Below are positions 45,380-54,243 of a stretch of DNA of 64,000 nt, piece after piece. Positions within the stretch are counted from its first letter, which is position 1, and each line of letters starts with the position of its first letter. The DNA comes from Ruminococcus flavefaciens (GTDB taxonomy: Bacteria; Bacteroidota; Bacteroidia; Bacteroidales; P3), in contig JAMPAI010000004.1 of assembly GCA_023667315.1 (NCBI GenBank), forward strand, positions 124,001-188,000. The letters run 5' to 3'. A model generated the notes under the pieces. It did no database searches. It was not told the origin of the DNA and worked only from the letters and a program-made list of their open reading frames with translations. The position numbers and the translations under genes are program-made.

Positions 45380-46375
45380 ATGGAAAAAATAAATGCCGCC
45401 ATAACGGGAGTGGGTTGTTATCTTCCCGATTATGTGCTTACCAACGACGAACTGAGCCGTATGGTGGATACTTCCGACGAATGGATCATGACCCGTATCG
45501 GCATCAAGGAACGCCGTATCCAGAAGGAAGAAGGCAAGGCTACCTCCGATATGGCGGCGGCTGCCATCAACGACCTGTTGCGCAAGACCGGCACCAAGCC
45601 CGAGGAAATCGACATGGTGCTCTGCGCCACGGTGACGCCCGATATGCGTTTTCCTGCTACGGCCTGTCTGATCGCCGACAAGGTGGGCGCCAAGAACGCC
45701 TTCGCGTTCGATATCAATTCGGGTTGTTCCGGCTTTGTTTTCTCGCTTTCCACGGCGGCGCACTTCGTGGAATCGGGGCGTTATAAGAAAGTGGTGCTGG
45801 TAGGCGCCGAAAAAATGTCTTCGATGGTGGATTACACCGACCGTTCCACCTGTCCCATCTTCGGCGACGGTGCGGCGGCGGTGCTGATCGAACCCACCAC
45901 CGAAAAACTCGGCGTATTGGACGAAGAGCTCTATTCCGACGGCTCGGGCTGGACACACCTGCACATGAAGGCCGGCGGCTCGTTGATTCCCCCTTCGCAC
46001 GAAACCGTCGATAAACGTTGGCACTACATCTACCAGGAAGGTCAGCCCGTGTTCAAGTGGGCGGTGTCCAAGATGGCCGACGTGGCCGAAAACATCGTGA
46101 AACGCAACGGCCTGGATGCCGACAAGGTATGGGTTGCACCCCATCAGGCGAACCTGCGTATCATCGATGCCGTGCAAAGACGGCTCGGCGTTCCCCACGA
46201 ACACGTGATGATCAATATCGAGAAATACGGCAACACCACTTCGGCCACCATTCCCCTTCTGTTCTGCGAATGGGAAAAGAAGTTCAAGAAAGGCGACGAC
46301 ATCGTGCTCTGCGCCTTCGGTGCCGGATTCTCCTGGGGCGGTATATGGCTCAAATGGGCCTACGACGCCAAGTAG
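45380..46375 (+). CDS. fabH: 3-oxoacyl-ACP synthase III
   Basis: This 331-residue condensing enzyme starts fatty-acid chains. The catalytic triad is visible: C116 in INSGCSGF, H255 in VAPHQANLRI, and the asparagine in KYGNTTSATIP near residue 285. Its length is typical. It is the last gene of the yceD-rpmF-plsX-fabH run and is followed by a bidirectional terminator. Primer choice (straight or branched) cannot be read from the sequence. Confidence 0.94.
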   Translation: MEKINAAITGVGCYLPDYVLTNDELSRMVDTSDEWIMTRIGIKERRIQKEEGKATSDMAAAAINDLLRKTGTKPEEIDMVLCATVTPDMRFPATACLIADKVGAKNAFAFDINSGCSGFVFSLSTAAHFVESGRYKKVVLVGAEKMSSMVDYTDRSTCPIFGDGAAAVLIEPTTEKLGVLDEELYSDGSGWTHLHMKAGGSLIPPSHETVDKRWHYIYQEGQPVFKWAVSKMADVAENIVKRNGLDADKVWVAPHQANLRIIDAVQRRLGVPHEHVMINIEKYGNTTSATIPLLFCEWEKKFKKGDDIVLCAFGAGFSWGGIWLKWAYDAK

Positions 46376-46391
46376 GATTTCTTCGATAGAC

Positions 46392-46422
46392 AAAAAGGCG
46401 GTTCAGAGGAACCGCCTTTTTT
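46392..46422. terminator. bidirectional terminator between fabH and the trmH gene
   Basis: Arms AAAAAGGCGGTTC and GAACCGCCTTTTT form a 13-bp stem with a 4-base loop, with A and T runs on both sides. It lies between the two convergent genes. Confidence 0.88.
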
Positions 46423-46431
46423 TGTTTAGGA

Positions 46432-47238
46432 CTATTCGTTCCGCCGTATCTCTGAGCAGAGGATGGCGGCGGCGATGGCCGCGTTCAGCGATTCGGCACC
46501 CGTGGCCTCGTGTTTGGGCGAGGTGGGAATCGTGAGGCGGTGATGCACGGCCTTTTCGAAATCGGGCGCGATGCCGTGCGCCTCGTTGCCTATGATATAC
46601 CAGGCTTTTTCCGTGTGTAAATCTGTCTTGTAGATGTTTTCGCCCTGCATGAACGTGCCGTAAACCGACACGGGCGCGGGCTTCTTCCGCATGATTTCGA
46701 GAAAGCTTTCCCTCGACGCCTGATATACCGGCACCAGTGCCACCGAGCCCATCGACGACTGCACGCACTTGGGCTGGAAAGCATCGGCGCAGCCTTCGGT
46801 GCAGAGGATACGGTCTATGCCGAACCAATCGGCCATACGGATGATGGTGCCCATATTGCCCGGATCGCGCAGTTCGTCCAACAGCAGGCTCACGCCCGTA
46901 CAAAGGCTTTGGGCATCGGGCAGGGTGGTGTCGGGTTGGCGGCAGAGCATCCATACTTCCTGCGGGCATTCCAGTCCGCTGATGCGTTCCAGTTCCTTGG
47001 CCGACACCTCTATCTTCTCGGTCTGTATTCCGCTCCGGCTTTCCCATTGCAGCAGCAGGTGCTGGTTGGCGTCCTTGTTCCACCAGGCTTCCACTGCCAG
47101 GATCTTTTCGATGCGCAGGCCCGATTGCAGCAACACCTCCGCCACCTTGGGCGTTTCGGCCACGAACACGCCCTCTTGACGGCGGAACTTTTTCTGTTGG
47201 TAATTCTTGAACTGCTTGATTTGTGCGGCAGAAATCAT
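46432..47238 (-). CDS. TrmH/SpoU-family RNA methyltransferase
   Basis: This 268-residue protein is a SpoU-class 2'-O-methyltransferase with the three knot motifs: RDPGNMGTIIR, IGNEAHGI and ESLNAAIAAAI. An N-terminal substrate-binding domain of about 100 residues precedes them, as in rRNA-modifying members such as the 23S rRNA enzymes. Which nucleotide is modified cannot be told. It lies between converging terminators and next to ribosomal protein genes. Confidence 0.88.
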   Translation of the reverse strand: MISAAQIKQFKNYQQKKFRRQEGVFVAETPKVAEVLLQSGLRIEKILAVEAWWNKDANQHLLLQWESRSGIQTEKIEVSAKELERISGLECPQEVWMLCRQPDTTLPDAQSLCTGVSLLLDELRDPGNMGTIIRMADWFGIDRILCTEGCADAFQPKCVQSSMGSVALVPVYQASRESFLEIMRKKPAPVSVYGTFMQGENIYKTDLHTEKAWYIIGNEAHGIAPDFEKAVHHRLTIPTSPKHEATGAESLNAAIAAAILCSEIRRNE

Positions 47239-47269
47239 GGCTTGAAAATTAGGGTGTCAAGATACGAAA

Positions 47270-47297
47270 AAAGCCGCTTCGTTCGGGAAGCGGCTTT
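47270..47297 (-). terminator. terminator of the rpsF-rpsR-rplI operon
   Basis: The stem AAAGCCGCTTC/GAAGCGGCTTT with a 6-base loop is followed by T-run TTTTTT on the minus strand. It lies 19 bases past the rplI stop. Confidence 0.85.
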
Positions 47298-47315
47298 CCT
47301 TTGCAGGCAAAAAAC

Positions 47316-47765
47316 TTATTCGGCGTAAACGTCCAGTTCGATTTCGGCCTTTACTTCACGGTGCAGGTCAATCTTGGCCTTGTGCTGGCCGATTTCCTTG
47401 ATGGCTTCACCGGGAATGGTGATTTTCTTGCGGTCGATGTCGAAACTGTGCTGTTCTTTCAAGGCATCGGAGATCTGAATCGTGTTCACCGAACCGAAAA
47501 TCTTGCCGGAAGTACCCGCCTTGGCGGCGATCTTTACGACAAGGCCATTCAATTTGGCTGCCAAGGCTTCGGCATCCGCCTTGATCTTTTCTTCCTTGAA
47601 GGCGCGTTGCTTGATGTTTTCGGCACGCATTTTCTTCATGCCCGGAGTAGCCAATACGGCATAACCTTGGGGAATCAGAAAATTGTTGGCGTAACCGTTC
47701 TTTACCGTAACGATATCGTCTTTGTAGCCCAATTTGGCCACGTCTTTGGTCAAAATAATTTCCAT
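47316..47765 (-). CDS. rplI: ribosomal protein L9
   Basis: This 149-residue protein has the two-domain L9 layout: an N-terminal domain (MEIILTKDVAKLGYKDD, GYANNFLIPQGYA) that binds 23S rRNA, a connecting helix and a C-terminal domain. The length is normal. It is the third gene of the rpsF-rpsR-rplI operon, 13 bases after rpsR. Confidence 0.96.
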   Translation of the reverse strand: MEIILTKDVAKLGYKDDIVTVKNGYANNFLIPQGYAVLATPGMKKMRAENIKQRAFKEEKIKADAEALAAKLNGLVVKIAAKAGTSGKIFGSVNTIQISDALKEQHSFDIDRKKITIPGEAIKEIGQHKAKIDLHREVKAEIELDVYAE

Positions 47766-47778
47766 TCTCTTATCCTCC

Positions 47779-48045
47779 TTACTTTAACAAGTCGCCTACA
47801 TAAGGCATAAGGGCCAAATGACGGGCGCGTTTAATGGCTTGCGCTACTTTCTTCTGATATTTCTGCGAGGTACCGGTAATGCGGCGGGGCAGAATCTTGC
47901 CTTGTTCGTTCACGAACTTCAAAAGGAAGTCGGCATCCTTGTAATCGATATACTTGATACCGCTCTTCTTGAAACGGCACCATTTCTTCTTCTTGGTATC
48001 TACCGCAATCGGGGTAAGATATTTAATGTCGTTATCTACAGCCAT
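47779..48045 (-). CDS. rpsR: ribosomal protein S18
   Basis: This 88-residue small-subunit protein has the conserved [24 protein letters not shown] core and the C-terminal [12 protein letters not shown] segment. It pairs with S6 on the ribosome. It starts only 4 bases after rpsF. There is no single-strand-binding-protein gene between S6 and S18, unlike in many bacteria outside this group. Confidence 0.96.
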   Translation of the reverse strand: MAVDNDIKYLTPIAVDTKKKKWCRFKKSGIKYIDYKDADFLLKFVNEQGKILPRRITGTSQKYQKKVAQAIKRARHLALMPYVGDLLK

Positions 48046-48049
48046 CGCT

Positions 48050-48406
48050 TTACTTGTTTTCGGGGTTTACACTAGCTTCTTTCTTGGCGGCATGCTTCTT
48101 TTCGTTGTAGGCGATCGCATGCTTGTCCAGCTTGGTGGTGAGGAAACGCAACATCTTTTCGTCGCGGCGGAAAGCGGTTTCCAACACGTCGATGGCTTTT
48201 CCTTCGGCCTTGAATTCTATCAGGTAATAGAATCCGGTGGCTTTCTTCTGGATGGGATACGCCAGTTTCTTCAATCCCCAATCGTCTTCGAAGACGATTT
48301 CGGCACCTTGCTCAACGAGCAGGTTCCGGTACTTCTTTACCGCTTCCTTCATCTGTTCTTCAGACAAAACGGGAGTCATAATGAAAACGGTTTCGTACTG
48401 ATTCAT
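48050..48406 (-). CDS. rpsF: ribosomal protein S6
   Basis: This 118-residue small-subunit protein begins with the [14 protein letters not shown] beta-strand start of S6 and contains [12 protein letters not shown] and the [11 protein letters not shown] strand. The charged tail is normal. It heads the rpsF-rpsR-rplI operon behind a TATCTTTG box (48467-48474). In many bacteria the S6:S18 pair represses this operon by binding its own leader; I did not identify such a leader element here. Confidence 0.96.
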   Translation of the reverse strand: MNQYETVFIMTPVLSEEQMKEAVKKYRNLLVEQGAEIVFEDDWGLKKLAYPIQKKATGFYYLIEFKAEGKAIDVLETAFRRDEKMLRFLTTKLDKHAIAYNEKKHAAKKEASVNPENK

Positions 48407-48466
48407 CGTTTTACTTTGTTAAAGGTTAGTAATCAATAAGCTTCCCGGCTTTCGCCAAAAAGCCCG

Positions 48467-48474
48467 CAAAGATA
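48467..48474 (-). promoter_or_regulatory. -7 promoter box of the rpsF operon
   Basis: TATCTTTG on the minus strand matches TAnnTTTG exactly, 60 bases upstream of the rpsF ATG. It lies back to back with the candidate purH promoter at 48497-48504. Confidence 0.7.
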
Positions 48475-48496
48475 GTGAAAAATTTTGGAAAAGCAG

Positions 48497-48504
48497 TATC
48501 TTTA
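48497..48504 (+). promoter_or_regulatory. candidate -7 box of purH
   Basis: TATCTTTA is one base from TAnnTTTG and is 21 bases before the ATG at 48526. It is on the opposite strand to, and 22 bases from, the rpsF box. Confidence 0.5.
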
Positions 48505-48525
48505 CTGCCCTAAATTGCTACAATC

Positions 48526-50085
48526 ATGGAAAAAGTTATAAAATCCGCATTGATTTCCGTCTTTCATAAAGAGGGACTGGACGAACTTTTAAATGTGCTG
48601 AAGGCGCACGGAGTAAAGGTCTATTCCACAGGAGGGACCTACGACTTCCTGAAAGCCAGGGGCTTGGATGTGGAGACCGTGGAATCGCTTACCGGATATC
48701 CCTCCATCCTGGGCGGACGGGTCAAGACCCTGCATCCGGGCGTGATGGGCGGCATCTTAGGGCGTAGGGAAGTGGCCGACGACCTTGACACGATGAAGAA
48801 ATACAGGATTCCCGAAATCGACATGGTGGTGGTGGACCTCTATCCGTTTGAGGAAACCCTTGCCTCGGGCGCCTCCGATGCCGACATTATCGAGAAGATA
48901 GATATCGGCGGCATTTCGCTGATCCGCGCCGGGGCCAAGAACTTCAAGGACGTGCTGATCGTGCCCTCTAAGGAACACTATGCCGAAGCCGCCCAAATAT
49001 TGGCTAAAAACGCGGCCACCACGCTCGACGCCCGCCGCCGTTTCGCCGCCTACGCCTTTAGGAAAAGCTCCGCCTACGACAAGGCCATCGGCAGCTATTT
49101 TAGCATGACCGTGCCCGGCCTCAAGATGGAGGAACCCGCCGAAACCTCGGCTTCCAAACCGAGTCTGGGGGGGCTTCCGGCCGAAAACAAGGCCTTGCGC
49201 TACGGCGAGAACCCGCACCAGAAAGGCGCGTTCTACGGTTCACTCGAAAGTTGCTTTACCCAGCTGCACGGCAAGGAAATATCCTATAACAACCTGCTGG
49301 ACATCGATTCGGCGATGGCCTTGATGAAAGACTTCGGCCAGCAGCCCACCTTTGCCATCCTGAAGCATAACAACGCCTGCGGGCTGGCGGTACGCCCCAC
49401 GATATCGGAGGCCTACAGGGACGCCTTGGCGGGCGACCCAGTGTCGGCATTCGGCGGCGTGCTGGTGTCGAACACCAGGATAGATCTGGCCACGGCTCAG
49501 GAAATCGACAAGATATTCATGGAGGTGCTCTTGGCGCCCGGCTACGACGAAGACGCCTTGCAAGCACTCAAGAGCAAGAAAAACCGTGTACTCCTGCAAT
49601 TCAAGGACTTCAAGATGGGGAACCCCTTGATCCGTTCCTGCCTGAACGGGGTGCTGGTGCAGGATCGCGACACGGTGGTGGAAGATCCTTCCATGCTGAA
49701 GCCCGTTACCCAAAAAACGGCCACCGATGCGGAAATCGCCGACATGCTGTTTGCCAACCGCATCGTGAAGCACAGCAAGTCGAACGCGATCGTCATCGCC
49801 AAGGGCGGGCAGCTGCTGGCTTCGGGCGTGGGGCAGACCTCGCGTGTGGACGCGCTGCAGCAGGCCATCGCCAAGGCGCGTCATTTCGGCTTCGACCTGA
49901 AGGGGGCGGTGGTGGCTTCCGATGCTTTCTTTCCCTTTGCCGACTGCGTGGAAATCGCGCACAAGGCCGGCATCACGGCCTTTATCCAGCCCGGCGGCTC
50001 GGTACGCGACCAGGAATCCATTGACTACTGCAACAAAAACGGACTGGCGATGGTCTTTACGGGCGTGCGCCATTTCCGCCACTAA
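48526..50085 (+). CDS. purH: bifunctional AICAR formyltransferase / IMP cyclohydrolase
   Basis: This 519-residue enzyme performs the last two steps of purine synthesis. The N-terminal cyclohydrolase domain (to about residue 190) has the STGGTYDFL start, [11 protein letters not shown] and VVVDLYPFE. The C-terminal transformylase domain includes RYGENPHQ, a KHNNACG segment and the final FTGVRHFRH. The length is normal. purN lies elsewhere in this window, so purine genes are scattered. It starts 39 bases after the operon break. Confidence 0.96.
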   Translation: MEKVIKSALISVFHKEGLDELLNVLKAHGVKVYSTGGTYDFLKARGLDVETVESLTGYPSILGGRVKTLHPGVMGGILGRREVADDLDTMKKYRIPEIDMVVVDLYPFEETLASGASDADIIEKIDIGGISLIRAGAKNFKDVLIVPSKEHYAEAAQILAKNAATTLDARRRFAAYAFRKSSAYDKAIGSYFSMTVPGLKMEEPAETSASKPSLGGLPAENKALRYGENPHQKGAFYGSLESCFTQLHGKEISYNNLLDIDSAMALMKDFGQQPTFAILKHNNACGLAVRPTISEAYRDALAGDPVSAFGGVLVSNTRIDLATAQEIDKIFMEVLLAPGYDEDALQALKSKKNRVLLQFKDFKMGNPLIRSCLNGVLVQDRDTVVEDPSMLKPVTQKTATDAEIADMLFANRIVKHSKSNAIVIAKGGQLLASGVGQTSRVDALQQAIAKARHFGFDLKGAVVASDAFFPFADCVEIAHKAGITAFIQPGGSVRDQESIDYCNKNGLAMVFTGVRHFRH

Positions 50086-50104
50086 TTAACATGCTGACAG
50101 CGTC

Positions 50105-51403
50105 ATGTTGCTCAAATATATGATAAGCCTCATTTCCCGCTTCGGGCAGATGCTTTCCGAGGCAGGATGGAATATCGGGCTGGTGCGTGTAACGACCACA
50201 CTGGCCGTTATCGTATGTGTGGGATTGTTTTGCTGGGGGCTCTACTGGCTGGTGCGCCTGATTTTGTCACGGGTCGTGCGTTTCTTTTCCAAATCCAGGC
50301 ACCATATCGGCGAAATGCTGCTCAAACGCCATGTAATCCGCTACACATCCTATCTGATATTGGGCGTTCTGCTCCATGCCTCGGTGCCCACCATTTTCGA
50401 AAGCATCCCTTCCTGGATCCCGTTCATGCAGAAACTCATGAATATCTGCGTGCTGTGGTTCACCCTGCGCATCATTACGGGAAGCCTCTGGTGCATTGTT
50501 GACTATCAGGCGGCCTATCAGCGGAACCGGCAGAAATCGTACAAGGGGGCGGTGCAGTTCGCAGCCATCGCCGTGTATTTCGTGGGGGCCATCGTGCTGC
50601 TTTCCATTCTGCTGAACAAATCGCCGCTCGTGTTTATCGGTGGCTTGGGCGCGGCCTCGGCGGTGCTGATGCTGATCTTCAAGGACAGCATTCTGGGGTT
50701 GGTGGCCGGGGCGCAGCTCTCGTACAACGATATCGTGCGTATCGGCGACTGGATCACGATGAGCAAGTTCGGCGCCGACGGCACGGTAATCGACATCACG
50801 CTCACCACGGTAAAGGTGCAGAACTTCGACCTTACCGTAACCACGATACCCGCCTATAACCTGATATCGGATTCTGTGCAGAACTGGCGCAGCATGTCCG
50901 ATTCCAAACACCGCCGCATCCAGCGTTCGTTCAACATCGACATTACGGGCATACGTTTCTGCGAGCCCGACTTTATCACGCATCTGGCCGGGCAGGAACC
51001 GGTTTCCGAATTCATGAAGCCCTATGTCAAGACTTTGGCGAAAGATACGGAAGCCAAGGCCGATGAAAACCGGCCTTACGGGGGTATCACCAATGTATTC
51101 TTATTCCGCCGCTATATCGAGTTTTACCTGCGGCATCACCCCAATATCGAGAATGCGCCTGGCTACACGCTTATGGTGCGTCAGCTGGCCATCAGCGATT
51201 ACGGGCTGCCCATCCAGATCTACTGCTTTACCCGCACTTCCGACTGGATTGCCTACGAGTCGATACAGTCCGACGTGTTCGACCACTTGCTGGCCATGGC
51301 ACCCGTGTTCGGACTTTCGGTGTTCGAACGCACCTCGCAAGTGGATGCCCGGATAAAGGAATCGGGCCTGCCCACGATAGGCAAGCCCGAAACAGGGGAT
51401 TAG
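50105..51403 (+). CDS. MscS-family mechanosensitive channel
   Basis: This 432-residue membrane protein has four to five hydrophobic helices, ending with the pore helix region GGLGAASAVLMLIFKDSILGLVAG, which is the MscS signature, followed by the beta domain with DWITMSKFGADGTV. The length and N-terminal helices resemble the YbdG-like miniconductance branch more than the short MscS. It starts 19 bases after purH on the same strand. It would release small solutes on hypo-osmotic shock. Confidence 0.88.
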   Translation: MLLKYMISLISRFGQMLSEAGWNIGLVRVTTTLAVIVCVGLFCWGLYWLVRLILSRVVRFFSKSRHHIGEMLLKRHVIRYTSYLILGVLLHASVPTIFESIPSWIPFMQKLMNICVLWFTLRIITGSLWCIVDYQAAYQRNRQKSYKGAVQFAAIAVYFVGAIVLLSILLNKSPLVFIGGLGAASAVLMLIFKDSILGLVAGAQLSYNDIVRIGDWITMSKFGADGTVIDITLTTVKVQNFDLTVTTIPAYNLISDSVQNWRSMSDSKHRRIQRSFNIDITGIRFCEPDFITHLAGQEPVSEFMKPYVKTLAKDTEAKADENRPYGGITNVFLFRRYIEFYLRHHPNIENAPGYTLMVRQLAISDYGLPIQIYCFTRTSDWIAYESIQSDVFDHLLAMAPVFGLSVFERTSQVDARIKESGLPTIGKPETGD

Positions 51404-51418
51404 CAAGAGAATCGCTTT

Positions 51419-52408
51419 TTACTTGCGACGTTCAATCAGTTTGCATACGATCTGCACCGCGTTGGTGGCGGCGCCCTTGCGGATGTTGTCGGAAACGATC
51501 CAGAGGTTCATGCCGTTTTCCACCGAGTTGTCGCGGCGGATACGCCCCACAAACACCTCGTTCTTGTCATAGGCGTAGAGCGGCATCGGGTAGAGGTTGC
51601 GGCTCGGGTCATCGACCACGATAACCCCCGGCATCTGCGAAAGCAGGCGGCGCACTTCCTCCAGTTCGAACGGCTTTTCCGTTTCCACGTTCACCGCTTC
51701 CGAGTGCCCGCCCGAAACGGGAACGCGCACCACGGTAGCCGTAATCTTGATATTGGGGTCGCGCAGTATCTTGCGGGTCTCGTTCACGAGCTTGGTTTCT
51801 TCGGTGGTGTAGCCATGGTCGTCGAAATCGCCCCCGTGCGGAATCACGTTGTGGTGGATGGGGTAGTTGTAGGCCATTACCGGGCTTTCGAGGCCCTTTT
51901 CTTCGTTTTCCATCTGTTGCAGGCCCTTCATTCCCGAACCGCTCACCGACTGATAGGTGGAGATGACCAGACGCTTGATGCCGAAGGCCTTGTGAATGGG
52001 CGCCAGGGCCATCACCATCTGGATCGTGCTGCAGTTGGGGTTGGCGATAATGCGGTCGATGTCCTTTACGGCATCGATATTGATTTCGGGCACCACCAAG
52101 GGCACGTTGTCGTACATGCGCCAGGCCGAGGAATTGTCCACCACCGTGCAGCCCTTTTTGGCAAAGAGGGGTGCGTATTTGAGCGAGGTGGAACCGCCCG
52201 CCGAAAAAATGGCGTAGTCGGGCGCGGCGGCAATGGCGTCGGGCACTGAAACCACCTTGTGCTTCTTGCCGGCAAATTCCACTTCCTTGCCCACCGAGCG
52301 TGCGGAGGCAGCGGGCAAGAGTTCTATATCGGTCAAACCATATTCTTCCATAAGGCGGAGCATTTTGGAACCGACCAATCCGGTAGCTCCCACAACGGCA
52401 ATTTTCAT
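51419..52408 (-). CDS. asd: aspartate-semialdehyde dehydrogenase
   Basis: This 329-residue enzyme makes aspartate semialdehyde for lysine, threonine and methionine. The N-terminal GATGLVGSK loop binds NADP, the catalytic C126 is in NPNCSTIQ, and the later RVPVSGGHSEAV contains the second catalytic residue, a histidine. The length is normal. The upstream gap of about 125 bases to the divergent secreted-protein gene holds a possible TATATTTG box (minus, 52513-52520), which would leave a leader of about 105 bases. Confidence 0.95.
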   Translation of the reverse strand: MKIAVVGATGLVGSKMLRLMEEYGLTDIELLPAASARSVGKEVEFAGKKHKVVSVPDAIAAAPDYAIFSAGGSTSLKYAPLFAKKGCTVVDNSSAWRMYDNVPLVVPEINIDAVKDIDRIIANPNCSTIQMVMALAPIHKAFGIKRLVISTYQSVSGSGMKGLQQMENEEKGLESPVMAYNYPIHHNVIPHGGDFDDHGYTTEETKLVNETRKILRDPNIKITATVVRVPVSGGHSEAVNVETEKPFELEEVRRLLSQMPGVIVVDDPSRNLYPMPLYAYDKNEVFVGRIRRDNSVENGMNLWIVSDNIRKGAATNAVQIVCKLIERRK

Positions 52409-52533
52409 CTTGTTGATAAGTTTTTATTTATTGATAGACAGATGTATGCAGGTGGCTTACACCACAAGGGCTTCGATAAAATTCCAATCCGCGCATTCTA
52501 TCTATACACGTACAAATATAGACAGGAATACAA

Positions 52534-54240
52534 ATGAAAGGAAAAATATCTTTACGGAACTTATTAACGCTGCCCGGTTTATTGATGTGTATGCCGCTTT
52601 GGGCGCAATGGCAGGATTCGTTCGACAAGGATTTGGAAGCCTGGCAGGGCACCAAGGAATACTTTCGTCTGGACAGCGGCCGCCTGCATTCCTGCGGCCC
52701 CGAAAAGAAGTCGGTGCTGTATCTGAGCCGGGCGTTTCATGCGGAGGAAAACGAGGCCGATATTCCCTTTGTGCGGGGCGTGATAAAGGGCGATTCCGCG
52801 CTGGCTTTCGAATTCGGCCTCGACCTGCAGTTTGTGCCCTCCACCACCAACAGCCTGCGGCTGTACCTGTTCAGCCGGACTCCGGTGTTGGACGATACGG
52901 CGGAAGCCCTTTACCTGCACTTGGGACAGAAAGGCGGGGAGAACCGCTGGCAGCTCTTTTACAACAGCCCCGACACCAATTATATGCTCTGGCAGGGCAA
53001 GACGGTGTTCAGCAAGCAGAAACAGATGAAGTTCGGCCTGCGGGCGGTGTATCAGCCCAACGCCTATATGCGTTTCTATGTGGATGATGGAAGTTCGGGA
53101 AAGCCCGTTTGGAGACCGGAGGGCGACAGCCTGCGCATGGACTTCCTCCGGCCTGTATTCCTGCCGGACACGGTTTCGGAGGAGGCTCCGCTTTTCTACA
53201 GCGGCTTGATGGCGGCCTATCAGACGGCCTCGCGCGCCGACAAATATCTATTCGACCATGCGCTGGCCGGGCGTTTGCCCGTGGAGGAACAGGAGGGGAA
53301 CACCGGTATCGTGCACCGCCCCTTCGATACGGTCTGGGAGGCGGAAGCTGCCGACAGGCTCTGCCTCTGCCATATTCCGCAGGTGGGTTCGCTGGCCGTC
53401 AACGAGATCCTGTTCAACCCGCGTTCGGGCGAGAGCCGCTTCGTGGAGATCCGCAACCTGTCGGATACCGTGTTCTGCCTGTACGATTTGGCCTTGGGCG
53501 TGCCCAACGGCAACGGCTGGAAATACAGCCGCGTGTTCAAGGATTATCTGTTGATGTTGAAGCCCAACGCCCATATCGCCTTTGCCAAGGATGCGCAGGG
53601 AATCTCGTCCCTGTACCGCGCAGAACCCGCCAACATCTATACGGCGGTTGCCTTTCCGAGCCTGAACGACAAGGCGGGGAGTCTGCGGCTGATGTGGCTG
53701 CCCAAGGCCGGCGACAGCCTGCAGGATACGGTGGTGATCGACGAGGTCTTTTACAGCGAGGAATTCCACCACTGGCTGCTGCCCGATGCCGAAGGTGTGT
53801 CGCTGGAACGAATCGATGCGTATGAACCGGCCATAAATGCCGGCAACTGGGCTTCGGCGGCCGAAACGGCGGGTTACGCCACGCCCGGCTGCGAGAATTC
53901 CCACCAGCGCCATTCCGGAGGGGAAACGGAAGCGAAATATTTTACCTTGGATCCGCCCCTGGTAACGCCGGACAACGACGGACGGAACGATTTCACCTAT
54001 ATACGCTGGAATGATAGATTGTCGGGATTCGTGTGCAGCATGACGGTTTACGACGAGCACGGGCGCAAGATAAAGACCCTCTGCCAGCAGACACTCTTGG
54101 GCGCGGGCGGGGAAATCCGCTATGATGCCACCGATGCCCAGGGCCGCATTCTGCGCCCCGGCATCTATGTGCTGTATATCGACCTGATACGCCCCGACAG
54201 GCGTCACAAACGCCTGCGCTACGCCCTGGCGGTAGGATAG
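52534..54240 (+). CDS. secreted lamin-tail-domain protein with type IX C-terminal domain
   Basis: This 568-residue protein has a signal peptide (ending PLWAQ), a beta-rich N-terminal region to about residue 270, and a lamin-tail-like (LTD) domain recognised by VNEILFNP with SRFVEIRNLSD shortly after. The tail, VTPDNDGRNDF, VYDEHGRKIKTL and LRPGIYVLYID, is a gliding-type sorting domain for type IX export. LTD proteins often bind nucleic acid or mineral surfaces, but the role here is unknown. It ends 3 bases before the convergent U32 peptidase gene. Confidence 0.78.
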   Translation: MKGKISLRNLLTLPGLLMCMPLWAQWQDSFDKDLEAWQGTKEYFRLDSGRLHSCGPEKKSVLYLSRAFHAEENEADIPFVRGVIKGDSALAFEFGLDLQFVPSTTNSLRLYLFSRTPVLDDTAEALYLHLGQKGGENRWQLFYNSPDTNYMLWQGKTVFSKQKQMKFGLRAVYQPNAYMRFYVDDGSSGKPVWRPEGDSLRMDFLRPVFLPDTVSEEAPLFYSGLMAAYQTASRADKYLFDHALAGRLPVEEQEGNTGIVHRPFDTVWEAEAADRLCLCHIPQVGSLAVNEILFNPRSGESRFVEIRNLSDTVFCLYDLALGVPNGNGWKYSRVFKDYLLMLKPNAHIAFAKDAQGISSLYRAEPANIYTAVAFPSLNDKAGSLRLMWLPKAGDSLQDTVVIDEVFYSEEFHHWLLPDAEGVSLERIDAYEPAINAGNWASAAETAGYATPGCENSHQRHSGGETEAKYFTLDPPLVTPDNDGRNDFTYIRWNDRLSGFVCSMTVYDEHGRKIKTLCQQTLLGAGGEIRYDATDAQGRILRPGIYVLYIDLIRPDRRHKRLRYALAVG

Positions 54241-54243
54241 GGC

